Origin: Mucilaginibacter inviolabilis
Lineage (GTDB): Bacteria > Bacteroidota > Bacteroidia > Sphingobacteriales > Sphingobacteriaceae
DNA: 64,000 bases
Direction of reading: 5' to 3'
Assembly (NCBI RefSeq): GCF_011089895.1
Contig: NZ_JAANAT010000005.1
Span: 310,001-374,000, forward strand
Below, piece after piece: positions 54,614 through 63,046 of this stretch. The notes under the pieces were generated by a model. The model did not search any database and had not been told where the DNA came from. It saw nothing but the letters and a program-made list of their open reading frames with translations. Positions within the stretch are counted from its first letter, which is position 1. Each line of letters begins with the position of its first letter. The translations under genes and the position numbers were made by a program.

Positions 54614-54647
54614 CAAATATTGTTCATATTTACTGTTCTTCCGGGAA

Positions 54648-55802
54648 CTATTTTCTTTTCTCCAGAGGAACGAATTCTTTATTATCGGGGCCGGTGTAAT
54701 TAGCGCTTGGGCGGATGATCTTGCCGTCCTGCCGTTGTTCGATGATATGTGCACTCCATCCGGTAACCCTTGAGACCACAAAAAGTGGGGTAAACATCAA
54801 CGTGGGCACGCCCATCAGGTGATAGGACACCGCAGAGAACCAATCCAGGTTGGGGAACATTTTCTTTTCATCCCACATCAGGGTTTCCAGGCGGTCGGCA
54901 ATGTTATACAGTAACATATCGCCAGATTCTTCCGAAAGCTCTTTTGCAACCTTTTTGATCACCACATTTCTCGGATCGGAGATGGTGTAAACCGGATGTC
55001 CGAAACCAATAATTACTTCCTTGCTGGCTAAACGTTTACGGATATCCTCTTCTGCTTCATCTGGAGAATTATAGCGGCTTTGGATATCATAGGCTACCTC
55101 GTTGGCGCCGCCATGTTTAGGTCCGCGCAAAGCACCAATGGCTCCGGTAACGGCCGAATAAATATCGGAACCGGTTCCGGCAATTACCCGGCTGGTGAAA
55201 GTAGATGCATTAAATTCATGCTCTGCATATAAGTTCAACGAAATCTGCATTGCCCGCTCCCAGGACGCTGATGGCTTTTTTCCATGCAACAAATGAAGAA
55301 AGTGTGCACCAATGGAGTCGTCGTCGGTTTCTACTTCAATGATCCTGCCGTTATGGGCATAATGATACCAGTATAATAATGCCGAACTGAAACATGCTAA
55401 CAGCTTATCTGCAATATCGCGGGCTCCGGAAACATGATGGTCGTCTTTTTCGGGCTGGATACTCCCGAGCGCCGAAACCGTAGTACGCATCACATCCATA
55501 GGATGCGCGGCCGCGGGTATCTGCTGCAGGATATTTTTCACCGCATTCGGTAAGCCGCGTAATGATTTCAATTTTGTTTTATAGTTGGCCAATTGCGATT
55601 GATTGGGCAGCGAACCGTAGATAAGCAGGTAAGCCACTTCTTCAAACTCTGCCTTTTCGGCCAGATCAAGAATATTGTAGCCCCGGTAATGCAGGTCATT
55701 ACCGCTTTTCCCTACACTGCACAAAGCTGTATTTCCGGCAATAACTCCGGAAAGCGCCACACTCTTTTTAGGCTTGAACGTACTTTCGGTATTAGTTTCC
55801 AT
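54648..55802 (-). CDS. prpC: 2-methylcitrate synthase / citrate synthase family
   Basis: 384 aa. Condenses propionyl-CoA with oxaloacetate. Citrate-synthase-fold motifs: [20 protein letters not shown], catalytic GPKHGGANE (His), GFGHPVY (His) and the C-terminal [12 protein letters not shown]. MethylCS-type features (length near 380, context prpB/prpD) support PrpC over GltA. Its start overlaps the prpB stop by 11 bases. Confidence 0.92.
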   Translation of the reverse strand: METNTESTFKPKKSVALSGVIAGNTALCSVGKSGNDLHYRGYNILDLAEKAEFEEVAYLLIYGSLPNQSQLANYKTKLKSLRGLPNAVKNILQQIPAAAHPMDVMRTTVSALGSIQPEKDDHHVSGARDIADKLLACFSSALLYWYHYAHNGRIIEVETDDDSIGAHFLHLLHGKKPSASWERAMQISLNLYAEHEFNASTFTSRVIAGTGSDIYSAVTGAIGALRGPKHGGANEVAYDIQSRYNSPDEAEEDIRKRLASKEVIIGFGHPVYTISDPRNVVIKKVAKELSEESGDMLLYNIADRLETLMWDEKKMFPNLDWFSAVSYHLMGVPTLMFTPLFVVSRVTGWSAHIIEQRQDGKIIRPSANYTGPDNKEFVPLEKRK

Positions 55803-56694
55803 TTGGGTTCTTCTTAAAAAGATCGTCTAATTTTTGTTCATAATCATGATAGCTGATGCTTTTATATAGTTCATCACGGGTTTGCATCGTATCCAGAATG
55901 TTTTTTTGCGTACCGTCTTTACGGATATGATTATATACATTTTGAGCTGCCTTATTGGCGGCACGAAATGCCGACAGCGGATAAAGGATCAATTCCACAC
56001 CGGCCTGGGCAAGCTCATCAACCGTGTACATGGGTATCATACCAAACTCCGTAATATTTGCTAATACAGGAATCCCCGTTGCTTCCACAAATTTCCGGTA
56101 ATAGCTCAGGTCGGAGACCGCTTCGGCAAAAATAAAATCAGCACCTGCTTCTTTGTAAGCCACCGCCCGTTCCAGCGTTTTTTCTAATCCTTCACCGGCA
56201 AAAGCATCTGTTCTGGCACCAATCACAAATTGCTCATCCGTTCTGGCATCTACGGCAGCTTTTAAACGATCAACCATTTCATCTTTGCTTACTATCTCCT
56301 TACCCGGGCGATGTCCGCATCGCTTGGCGCCTACCTGATCTTCGATGTGAAGAGCGGCCGCGCCAGCTTTAATTAAGGATTTTACGGTGCGGGCAATATT
56401 AAAAGCAGATGGACCAAAACCGGTGTCGACATCCACCAATAAAGGCAGATCGCATACGTTGGTGATACGCTGAATATCGATAAGCACATCCTCCAGGGTT
56501 GTAATTCCCAAATCGGGGATTCCTAATGACCCGGCCGCCACTCCGCCGCCTGATAGATAGATGGCATTAAAACCCGCCTGCTGAGCTAACAAAGCATGAT
56601 TAGCATTAATAGCGCCAACAATTTGTAGTGGTTTTTCATTTCGCTGGGCCTCACGGAACCTTTGACCAGGCGATTTAAGGTTATTTGTTTGCAT
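55792..56694 (-). CDS. prpB: 2-methylisocitrate lyase PrpB
   Basis: 300 aa from the ATG at 56694 ([16 protein letters not shown]); an in-frame ATG at 56769 would add 25 residues. Cleaves 2-methylisocitrate to pyruvate and succinate. ICL/PEPM family: [29 protein letters not shown], the catalytic KRCGH motif in [14 protein letters not shown], and IGARTDAF. First gene of prpB-prpC-prpD-queH; no PrpR-type regulator is adjacent. Confidence 0.94.
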   Translation of the reverse strand: MQTNNLKSPGQRFREAQRNEKPLQIVGAINANHALLAQQAGFNAIYLSGGGVAAGSLGIPDLGITTLEDVLIDIQRITNVCDLPLLVDVDTGFGPSAFNIARTVKSLIKAGAAALHIEDQVGAKRCGHRPGKEIVSKDEMVDRLKAAVDARTDEQFVIGARTDAFAGEGLEKTLERAVAYKEAGADFIFAEAVSDLSYYRKFVEATGIPVLANITEFGMIPMYTVDELAQAGVELILYPLSAFRAANKAAQNVYNHIRKDGTQKNILDTMQTRDELYKSISYHDYEQKLDDLFKKNPNGN

Positions 56695-57104
56695 GATAGA
56701 TTTTTTAGAAAAATGATCTTCTTTAAAAAGCCCTTCATCATACAGTACCCGGCAAAAGAAGACATTCATAACGAGAGTTAAATAAGTATCTGCTCAACTA
56801 AAAGCTTCAAATTCAAAAGCACTGTCCAATCGGAATAACAAGCCTCCTGATTTGTAACAAATTTACAGTACTTCCTGTTCTGATGACAGAACAAAATTGC
56901 CTATTAATTCAAAGTAAGAAATGCTTTTTCCGGTTGATGGTATATGTAAAGAACGCAGGCAAGTTAGAAAATAAATCTCAACAAATAGATTTCTTACTGA
57001 TGAACTTCGTTCGATTATGGACGGAGCTAATATTGTGGGGGCGGAGGATTATTCACACGAATTTTATAGCAAATATCTTAACTTAGCTTATAACCAATAA
57101 TCAT
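56695..57104. other. spacer between prpB and the DUF6438 gene
   Basis: About 410 bases of divergent spacer. A 67-codon open frame at 56883-57086 is present but lacks start context and protein-like composition. No -7 box was found for prpB. No feature supported. Confidence 0.4.
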
Positions 57105-57686
57105 ATGAAATACTATCTGATATTTTTGCTAACCATAGTTTTTTTATCATCATGTGACAGACATGCCCGAAGAAAAAATGAAGTCAAAAAAATTGAGATA
57201 GCAACTGGTGGGTGCTTTGGCTCTTGCCAATTAACCGCTATAAGTATTGATAGTTCTCTTGACTATAAGTATTTCGGGGGAGATACTTATTTTCCTTCAC
57301 CTCCTGACGCCAAAAACAATGAAAAACTTAAAGGATATTATTTTGCAAAGGTTAGTCCGGGCTTTTGGGATACTTTAAATATTAAACTTGAGGAAATAAA
57401 TTATAAAAAATTGGATACTTCATATGAACATTCGGTTGATGATGAAAGCCTGGAAATATTCATACATTACGGCAATAATATTAAACATATTAAAGCACAG
57501 TCTGTAAGTTTACCAGATAGTATTGCGCGTGTGTTTTACTATATAATCAATAGCTACAAAACTATAAAACCCAAGCCCACAAGGGACACATTCAATTTCG
57601 AATCAACAACCCACAGGCCTATTCCAATGCCCGATATACGTAAAGTAAAATTTCCTCCTCCAACCAAAAAACAGTTGAAAAATTAA
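57105..57686 (+). CDS. DUF6438 domain lipoprotein
   Basis: 193 aa. The lipobox LSSC ends the signal at residue 17. The mature start KKIEIATGGCFGSCQLTAISI carries the GCFGxC hallmark of DUF6438, followed by a single compact domain to about residue 150. The C-terminal 40 residues are Pro-rich (PPPTKKQ). Function of the family is unknown. It lies immediately left of the integration site, so it is probably native chromosome. Confidence 0.75.
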   Translation: MKYYLIFLLTIVFLSSCDRHARRKNEVKKIEIATGGCFGSCQLTAISIDSSLDYKYFGGDTYFPSPPDAKNNEKLKGYYFAKVSPGFWDTLNIKLEEINYKKLDTSYEHSVDDESLEIFIHYGNNIKHIKAQSVSLPDSIARVFYYIINSYKTIKPKPTRDTFNFESTTHRPIPMPDIRKVKFPPPTKKQLKN

Positions 57687-57693
57687 CCACAAT

Positions 57694-57735
57694 AAAAAAA
57701 GCCCCCGAATTTCCATCCAAAGGCTTTTGACTTTT
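57694..57735 (-). terminator. terminator retained from a displaced tRNA
   Basis: On the minus strand AAAAGCC ... GGCTTTTTTT, directly downstream of the tRNA 3'-end fragment. It also would close the DUF6438 gene on the plus strand (GCC/GGC stem with TTTTTT at 57731). Confidence 0.65.
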
Positions 57736-57738
57736 TTA

Positions 57739-57755
57739 GTGGTCCCGACGAGACT
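57739..57755 (-). other. attachment-site remnant: tRNA 3'-end fragment (att)
   Basis: On the minus strand AGTCTCGTCGGGACCAC looks like the T-arm/acceptor end of a tRNA, with the terminator following. The upstream tRNA body is missing here. Integrase genes lie to its right, as expected for the left end of an element inserted at a tRNA 3' end. Exact crossover bases cannot be read without the other end. Confidence 0.55.
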
Positions 57756-57905
57756 AACTTTTTTAGCATATTTAATTGATAAATGTGTAAAAATGAATCA
57801 TTTTGATTCAAATAAGATCATTAAAAATCAAATAAATTCATTAAAATTTCCCCTATAGTTTCCCCCGTCAGTAAGTAGATGATCGCTATATTATTGATAT
57901 GAAAG

Positions 57906-58244
57906 TTAGGATTCAAGGCCTACATAATAAACATAAAAGTGTTTCGGCTTTGCTGGTTGACTTTTTATAACAAGGCAGTCTTTTTTATTTTTTTGAGTTG
58001 GCTTAATAACAAATGGATCATCTCCTGTTTGATATTCTTTATATGCTATATCTAATTTATCAATAGAGGTATCGTCATCAACTTTCCATACTATTCCTTT
58101 ATAAGTAAAGTATGCAAATACTCGAATGCTTCCTCCTGTCAATTGTCCATTTAGGCGTTGATGCTCGACATTAGCTTTTTTATACGGTATTACAGCATTT
58201 TCATAAAATTCGCTGTAACTTTTAAACCTCTCTTTTTTCATCAA
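57906..58244 (-). CDS. hypothetical protein (element-borne)
   Basis: 112 aa, hydrophilic, no signal peptide. Features: KKERFKSYSEFYENAVIPYKK start, a beta-type IRVFAYFTYKGIVWKV segment and a C-terminal FYVYYVGLES. It resembles no family I recognise. An alternative start is the second Met (58241). Confidence 0.5.
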   Translation of the reverse strand: MMKKERFKSYSEFYENAVIPYKKANVEHQRLNGQLTGGSIRVFAYFTYKGIVWKVDDDTSIDKLDIAYKEYQTGDDPFVIKPTQKNKKDCLVIKSQPAKPKHFYVYYVGLES

Positions 58245-58394
58245 TTATCTTTAATATAAGGCTTGTAAAAGTAAAGCCCCAATAAGCCCTGAAGTTAAAT
58301 AAATTTTAACGCCTCAAAACAGTTTACTACTTTAGAGCATGAAATAATTAATCACAATCATATATAAGGCATTGCGTTAAGCAAAACAATCCCA

Positions 58395-58504
58395 CTACTG
58401 AAAGGTCGAAAATTCAAAATGGATGGGAAGTTTAGCAATAACGCTCACGGTAAAGCGTGGGCGTTGCTATTCTTCGTCCATTAGGGATTCGACCCCCTCA
58501 GTAG
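58395..58504. ncRNA. long imperfect hairpin, candidate structured RNA or mobile-DNA palindrome
   Basis: Stacked pairs in one arm order: CTACTGA (58395-58401)/TCAGTAG (58498-58504); GGTCGAA (58404-58410)/TTCGACC (58488-58494); AATGGA (58418-58423)/TCCATT (58477-58482); GAAG/CTTC; TAGCAA (58433-58438)/TTGCTA (58464-58469); CGC/GCG; CACG (58446-58449)/CGTG (58456-58459) around a GTAAAG loop. It lies in the 308-base spacer ahead of the gene at 58553. Whether it is an RNA or a DNA element is not shown. Confidence 0.5.
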
Positions 58505-58552
58505 CGAAGATGGTGACGTTCCACGCTTTGTCGTATCCAAAGCCTTAAACCA

Positions 58553-59533
58553 ATGAACACTTCATCTAAAAATCTCAAATCATCCCTTCTTTTTACTCTA
58601 ACTTTCTTGATCTTGGCTAATACTTCATATTGCCAGCAATCGTTGAAAAGACCAACCTCCTCGCTCAACTCGTTTGGTATGGAGATTAATTATTACCGTT
58701 ATTATTTTTCAGGAATAAAAGTTATATCATTTGGCTATATGGAATTAGCTTTTCCAAACCTTGGGCATACAGACGTTTTGGCTAAGATCGAACAATTGTC
58801 CACCAACCAAAATGTTCAAGATCGGTTTTTCTATATCGCATATAAAAAAAATGGATCAAAAAAGGCAGACTTTAAGGATATGCTTTATTTATTGAGCAAA
58901 GATGCCTCTGCGTCTGTCGCAATTAGTGATTATTATATCAACAGATTTAGCTCACTAGCATCAATAAAAGATTTAAGAATTCAATATGATAAAATTCAAC
59001 GTGACCAAGATCAAAAAGCGCTTAAAAAGAAATTGGATGATGAGCAAAAGGCACTAAATGATTATGCCAATAAAAAAGCTGATTCTTTAAATGCCTTAGT
59101 AAAGCCTATTGATGGTACCAAACAGTATTTAAACCTATCCGAACTGCTTGAGTTTATTAGAAGAGATCGATTTCCTATAGATGAAATAAAGGGCTTTATG
59201 TCTCAGCATTCAAGCTTAGATTGGGATGTTAAAGCTTTTACTGGTGTCGTTTACATAACCTGGGATAATGATGATTCTTTAAATTATTTTCCTCAAAAAC
59301 ATACGATAGAAATTGAAACTATAAATAAAGAGATGTATGAATTTACGATCCAAGATATTGAAATGTACCATCCCGAGTTGAAAAAAATCACATATAGTCA
59401 CAAACTAAATAATGCGGTTAGGACTGATTATAAAAATGAAAAATATATAATAAGTTGTGAAACCTCACCGGGAGGTAGTATGGGTAATACAAATTATCAA
59501 ATCACAATTTCTCGTGTACAAGATCTTAAATAA
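58553..59533 (+). CDS. secreted hypothetical protein (element-borne)
   Basis: 326 aa with a signal peptide ending near NTSYCQQ (residue 29). A middle Lys-rich helical stretch (KIQRDQDQKALKKKLDDEQKALNDYANKK, described here by its central KALKKKLDDEQKAL) looks like a coiled coil. The C-terminal ~130 residues are beta-type. No family recognised. It is flanked by a long hairpin on each side (58395-58504 and 59607-59680). Confidence 0.6.
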   Translation: MNTSSKNLKSSLLFTLTFLILANTSYCQQSLKRPTSSLNSFGMEINYYRYYFSGIKVISFGYMELAFPNLGHTDVLAKIEQLSTNQNVQDRFFYIAYKKNGSKKADFKDMLYLLSKDASASVAISDYYINRFSSLASIKDLRIQYDKIQRDQDQKALKKKLDDEQKALNDYANKKADSLNALVKPIDGTKQYLNLSELLEFIRRDRFPIDEIKGFMSQHSSLDWDVKAFTGVVYITWDNDDSLNYFPQKHTIEIETINKEMYEFTIQDIEMYHPELKKITYSHKLNNAVRTDYKNEKYIISCETSPGGSMGNTNYQITISRVQDLK

Positions 59534-59606
59534 TATAATTGGGGGGATACCATAAGCTGATCTTTTATACCGAACCTTTTGATCAAACCTAATTCATCAA
59601 TTAATA

Positions 59607-59680
59607 AATGCCGTAGAAGAGCGATAATAATTTAGGTGCAAGCTTACTCACCTTAGTATTTATCTTTTATCTACGGCATT
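59607..59680. repeat. imperfect 74-bp hairpin
   Basis: Outer 10-bp stem AATGCCGTAG (59607-59616)/CTACGGCATT (59671-59680), with an inner imperfect arm GATAATAATTTAGGTG / CACCTTAGTATTTATC around CAAGCTTACT. Could terminate the gene at 58553 or be a palindromic element; there is no T-run directly after the outer stem. Confidence 0.55.
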
Positions 59681-59783
59681 CTTTAGGCAGGAAAACGGTA
59701 TTGAAAGCTTGTCGAGCGATCTCGGACCTCAACTGTATTTTGCTTAGCTATGTCCGTTGAGCTGTACAACTTTGATCTGGTTG

Positions 59784-60356
59784 TTACTTGCCCCTTTTTC
59801 GTTTATTTACCGAATCAAATACTTGCTTTTTTACATGCTGTTCTTTGCCTTCTTCGTCAAATAACCAAGCTGATATTAGGTTTCGGCTGAATGCCTTTTT
59901 ACCCCCGACCTTTGTACAAGGCATCCCTTCAGCAATTCGTCTATTTAACGTTGTTCTACTGATATCAAACATCTTGAGTACTTCATCTTCACTGAGCATG
60001 TCTTTGTCTTCGGGACTATATGCCTTCGTTGCTTTTATAAAGTCTAGTTCAGCTTCAATGAATCGAATTGGGTCATTTAGTTTTTGTTCCTTCCTGATAG
60101 AATCAAAGAACTCCCTGTCAACCCTGTATTGTTCAGGGTCCGGCCGTCTCGGGGTTTGCATCAACAACTTTTTGAGCTTGATCAATACCAGTTCCCGATC
60201 TTCGTTTGGCTTACAGTTATTCAACATCCGACAGATAAATAATATCAAATCTGTATTTACATATAACATTGACAGGTAGTTTATAGTTGCCGTGTGCTTA
60301 TTGAAATTGTTGCTTATCAATTCTTGTTTTATTAAATGTAGTCTGTTTGTTTTCAT
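59784..60356 (-). CDS. excisionase-like helix-turn-helix protein
   Basis: 190 aa. The C-terminal part LSEDEVLKMFDISRTTLNRRIAEGMPCTKVGG is a MerR/excisionase-type HTH that probably binds the recombinase att region. It starts with a 4-base overlap with the recombinase stop (ATGA-like), so the two are co-translated. The N-terminal helical region (1-100) is unassigned. A role in excision control is inferred. Confidence 0.7.
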   Translation of the reverse strand: MKTNRLHLIKQELISNNFNKHTATINYLSMLYVNTDLILFICRMLNNCKPNEDRELVLIKLKKLLMQTPRRPDPEQYRVDREFFDSIRKEQKLNDPIRFIEAELDFIKATKAYSPEDKDMLSEDEVLKMFDISRTTLNRRIAEGMPCTKVGGKKAFSRNLISAWLFDEEGKEQHVKKQVFDSVNKRKRGK

Positions 60357-61540
60357 ACTAATTCTTTTGTTTTGTATAATAATGATAACCTCTTCACGGA
60401 ATTAATTATATCGCTGCTCAATGGTTTAGCATAGATGAGTGTTTCTTTAATATTCCTGTGTCCCAATAGTTTCATTACATGAATGTCTATCGTGCCTGAC
60501 TGGAGGTGATTACTGGCAAATGAGTGGCGACCACAATGAAAAGAAATAGTTTTTTTAATATCTACCAGCTTCATTACGTCTTTTAACCCACGATTTATTA
60601 CTGGGTTTGCTATGGTAGGAAAAACCAGCCTATCATCGTTATCTGGAACTAACCTTATATATTTATTTATCAAATCTAAAGCCTCATCATTTAGCGGATA
60701 AACTTCTGGCCTTTGAGTCTTTTTTACTATAAAGTCAAGCCTCGGTGTGTCCATATCTGTTTTTATATTCTCCCCCCTTAGGTTTATCACATCTGAATAT
60801 CTTAAACCGGTATAGCAGCTAAACAAAAACAGATCTCTTACAGATTGAAGATTGGGCATATTCTCCGGTATAACCGTTCTGGCTAATAAGTTTACTTCTT
60901 CCAACGTAAGGGACTTTCGGACACCTTCGGTCTGTTTAACTTCAAACCCCTCATATGGATTTCTTTCGATATGTCCACATTCCACTGCTTTGTAAAGAAT
61001 TGATCTAAAACATTTGTGTTTTACAAACCTTCCGTTAATAGAATTCCCTCTTTTTGTTGCCAAAAATTGATCGAACTGACGTATAAGCGTCGTAGATAAA
61101 TCCCCAAAGCTTAATTTTTTATTAAACTGCTTTAGTATAGTTAAAACCGACTTGTACGATTTAACTGTATTCGGCGAATAATCAGTACTCAGAGATACCT
61201 GCGCTTCCCAAAAGTCAAATAGATTTACATTAGAAGTGCCTTTAAAATATGATTCAGCCACAAGTATTGTTACAGGCTTTTTCAAGTTTTGAATTTTAAG
61301 CATTGCTGTATCAAACCCACTGATCTTGTCGTTTAGAAATTGAGCTAATAACTTTCCGTCTTTACCAGAGGTTTTAGGCTTTTTATTTTTAGCATCCCAG
61401 TCATTGGGGTGAATGAATTTTGTAGAAGGAATTTTGGTGAATGATTTACCAACCCTTAAAGAAAAGTATATCGGGCATGTTCCATCCGCCCTTTTTTTAT
61501 CTAAACGAATCACCGCTTTCACAGAATATGATAGTTCCAT
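60353..61540 (-). CDS. tyrosine recombinase/integrase
   Basis: 395 aa. N-terminal Arm-type domain (1-95, GKSFTKIPSTKFIHP), SAM-like core-binding domain (about 105-205, SPNTVKSYKSVL), catalytic domain to the end. The catalytic set R247 (TGLRYSD), K274 (KKTQ), H335 and R338 (FHCGRHS), H361 (GHRN) and Tyr370 (LIYAKPL) is complete, so the enzyme should be active. This is the integrase of the element that begins at 57739. Confidence 0.93.
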   Translation of the reverse strand: MELSYSVKAVIRLDKKRADGTCPIYFSLRVGKSFTKIPSTKFIHPNDWDAKNKKPKTSGKDGKLLAQFLNDKISGFDTAMLKIQNLKKPVTILVAESYFKGTSNVNLFDFWEAQVSLSTDYSPNTVKSYKSVLTILKQFNKKLSFGDLSTTLIRQFDQFLATKRGNSINGRFVKHKCFRSILYKAVECGHIERNPYEGFEVKQTEGVRKSLTLEEVNLLARTVIPENMPNLQSVRDLFLFSCYTGLRYSDVINLRGENIKTDMDTPRLDFIVKKTQRPEVYPLNDEALDLINKYIRLVPDNDDRLVFPTIANPVINRGLKDVMKLVDIKKTISFHCGRHSFASNHLQSGTIDIHVMKLLGHRNIKETLIYAKPLSSDIINSVKRLSLLYKTKELV

Positions 61541-61625
61541 AATGTATTTATATTTTTGATTAATATCCAGCGGGTATTTGAGAATAAAAAATATATTTTA
61601 AATTAACCAATTGATTATCAATTAT

Positions 61626-62174
61626 TTATTTTTTTTTAACAAATTTCATATATCGCCTTCTTAATGCAGCAAACTGAATATGGATACGTCGGTGCCAGGT
61701 ATGCTTTTCCTTATATACCTCATTCGCAATCATCCCCTTTTCTTTTAGCTCGTTTAGATACAATTTCACTGATGATTCAGATTTACCCATTAGTTGGGCT
61801 AAATACGGGTTTGAGGCCCAGCAATATCCTTCATTATAAGCAAGACTACTGATCATAAAAAAAAGTCTTACGGCTGCATCAGATAGGGTGAGATCATGTA
61901 ACACATATAAGGAGCATAAAAATGCCTTCCCCCTTTTTATGTGAATCTTGTAGTTGTTTTCAAAGCCCTGAGCGGTATATTTTTCAATTGATGGTTCTGA
62001 TGCTTCAACTGGTTCTTTGTATTCATCAAACTCAGACCACCTTTCCGGATCTGGTTTAACCACGATCCCTAATTCTCGACGTTGCTCGATAAGTTTTCTT
62101 ATTTTAGACATAGGTTCAGAAGAATTTCCGATATTTGTAATCGATTCTTTGTTACTGTTTTTTGGAGTTTTCAT
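61626..62174 (-). CDS. winged-helix (HTH_36-like) protein
   Basis: 182 aa from the ATG at 62174; an in-frame ATG at 62210 is possible. The C-terminal ~100 residues carry a winged-helix with LTLSDAAVRLFFMISSLAYNEGYC and NPYLAQLMGKSESSVKLYLN, similar to replication-initiation and HTH_36 proteins of mobile elements. The very basic C-terminus (RRRYMKFVKKK) fits DNA binding. Role as initiator or regulator is inferred. Confidence 0.7.
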   Translation of the reverse strand: MKTPKNSNKESITNIGNSSEPMSKIRKLIEQRRELGIVVKPDPERWSEFDEYKEPVEASEPSIEKYTAQGFENNYKIHIKRGKAFLCSLYVLHDLTLSDAAVRLFFMISSLAYNEGYCWASNPYLAQLMGKSESSVKLYLNELKEKGMIANEVYKEKHTWHRRIHIQFAALRRRYMKFVKKK

Positions 62175-63046
62175 TATGTTTACGAAGGTTATTTTGCCCT
62201 TCATAAACACATAACTAAGATTTCAATCCCATTCCCGTTATTTTTTTCAAAAATTCCATAACAAATTCATTATCAATATGATAATTTTTATATTTTCTCC
62301 ATTTTCCTACTTTTTACAAAAAATTGGATTTTCTGATTTCATTTTTCCGTAAAAAAATGCTGGGATGCCTACCGTTTTATCTAGGGATAACTAAGAGCAG
62401 TTTATAGCAGTAAAATATCCGCATAGAGCGACTTAACTGGACTTGGGCAAAGGTGGTATTACCTGCCTAAATAAATTAGTTGCTAAATCGAGCCCTAATT
62501 GCTTTTTTTTAAAATTACCGCTGGGCAAAATTTGTACGTAAATTTTCCGGTTTCGCTTTTCTGAGGTTTGATTTTTCTTTTTTCCTGATTCCAGTTTTCC
62601 ATTACTTTTCAGACTCTGAAATAAAAAAAGAAGCGAGGCGATCGCAGAGAGCCTCTTTTGTAAGTTTTGCTTCTTTAACGTTAGAAAGAAGTATATATAA
62701 ATATAGTATACGTATAGGGCTATACGTAAGCTCCCCCCCCCCCCGGCTCAAGGATAACCCTGGGTCTAATTCAAAATCATAAAGCACTTTTTTTATTTGT
62801 TTTAATTAATTAAGCTCTTAATATTAGATCAGTCTTATTATAGTTTAAGTATTACAATCCAGAGCTAGAAACAAATTACTGTATAATTAGACCTCAGAAG
62901 TTCATTAATAACCTATAAAATCCCCTTTAAAGAATACGGATATTTTAAGCTAGTTTAGGGTTACCATTTTAAAGGAATTTAATTTGACAAATGAATAAAT
63001 AAATCCTTATTATATTTAACATTATAAAGTATTTTATCACAAATTA
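62175..63046. other. AT-rich non-coding stretch, candidate replication/transfer region
   Basis: About 870 bases without a convincing gene. It contains the palindrome TACGTATA-GGGC-TATACGTA (62709-62728), a run of 12 C (62733-62744) and many A/T tracts. It lies between the HTH_36-like gene (minus) and the GHKL gene (plus), so it should hold their promoters. An oriT or replication origin is possible but not shown. Confidence 0.4.

Noticed and set aside
56883-57086. 67-codon plus-strand frame between prpB and the DUF6438 gene
   Set aside because: No ribosome-binding or promoter context and an atypical composition; it looks like a chance frame in a spacer.
57739-57815. intact tRNA on the minus strand at the att remnant
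   Set aside because: Only the 3' tail is present; no anticodon or D arm can be read.
58381-59533. retron msr-msd unit
   Set aside because: No reverse transcriptase gene is present near the hairpin.
58395-59680. integron attC sites
   Set aside because: The palindromes lack the RYYYAAC/GTTRRRY core pairs and no integron integrase is nearby.
62602-62787. 61-codon minus-strand frame across the poly-C tract
   Set aside because: It runs through a homopolymer (Gly run) and AT-rich repeats; no family resemblance and no start context.
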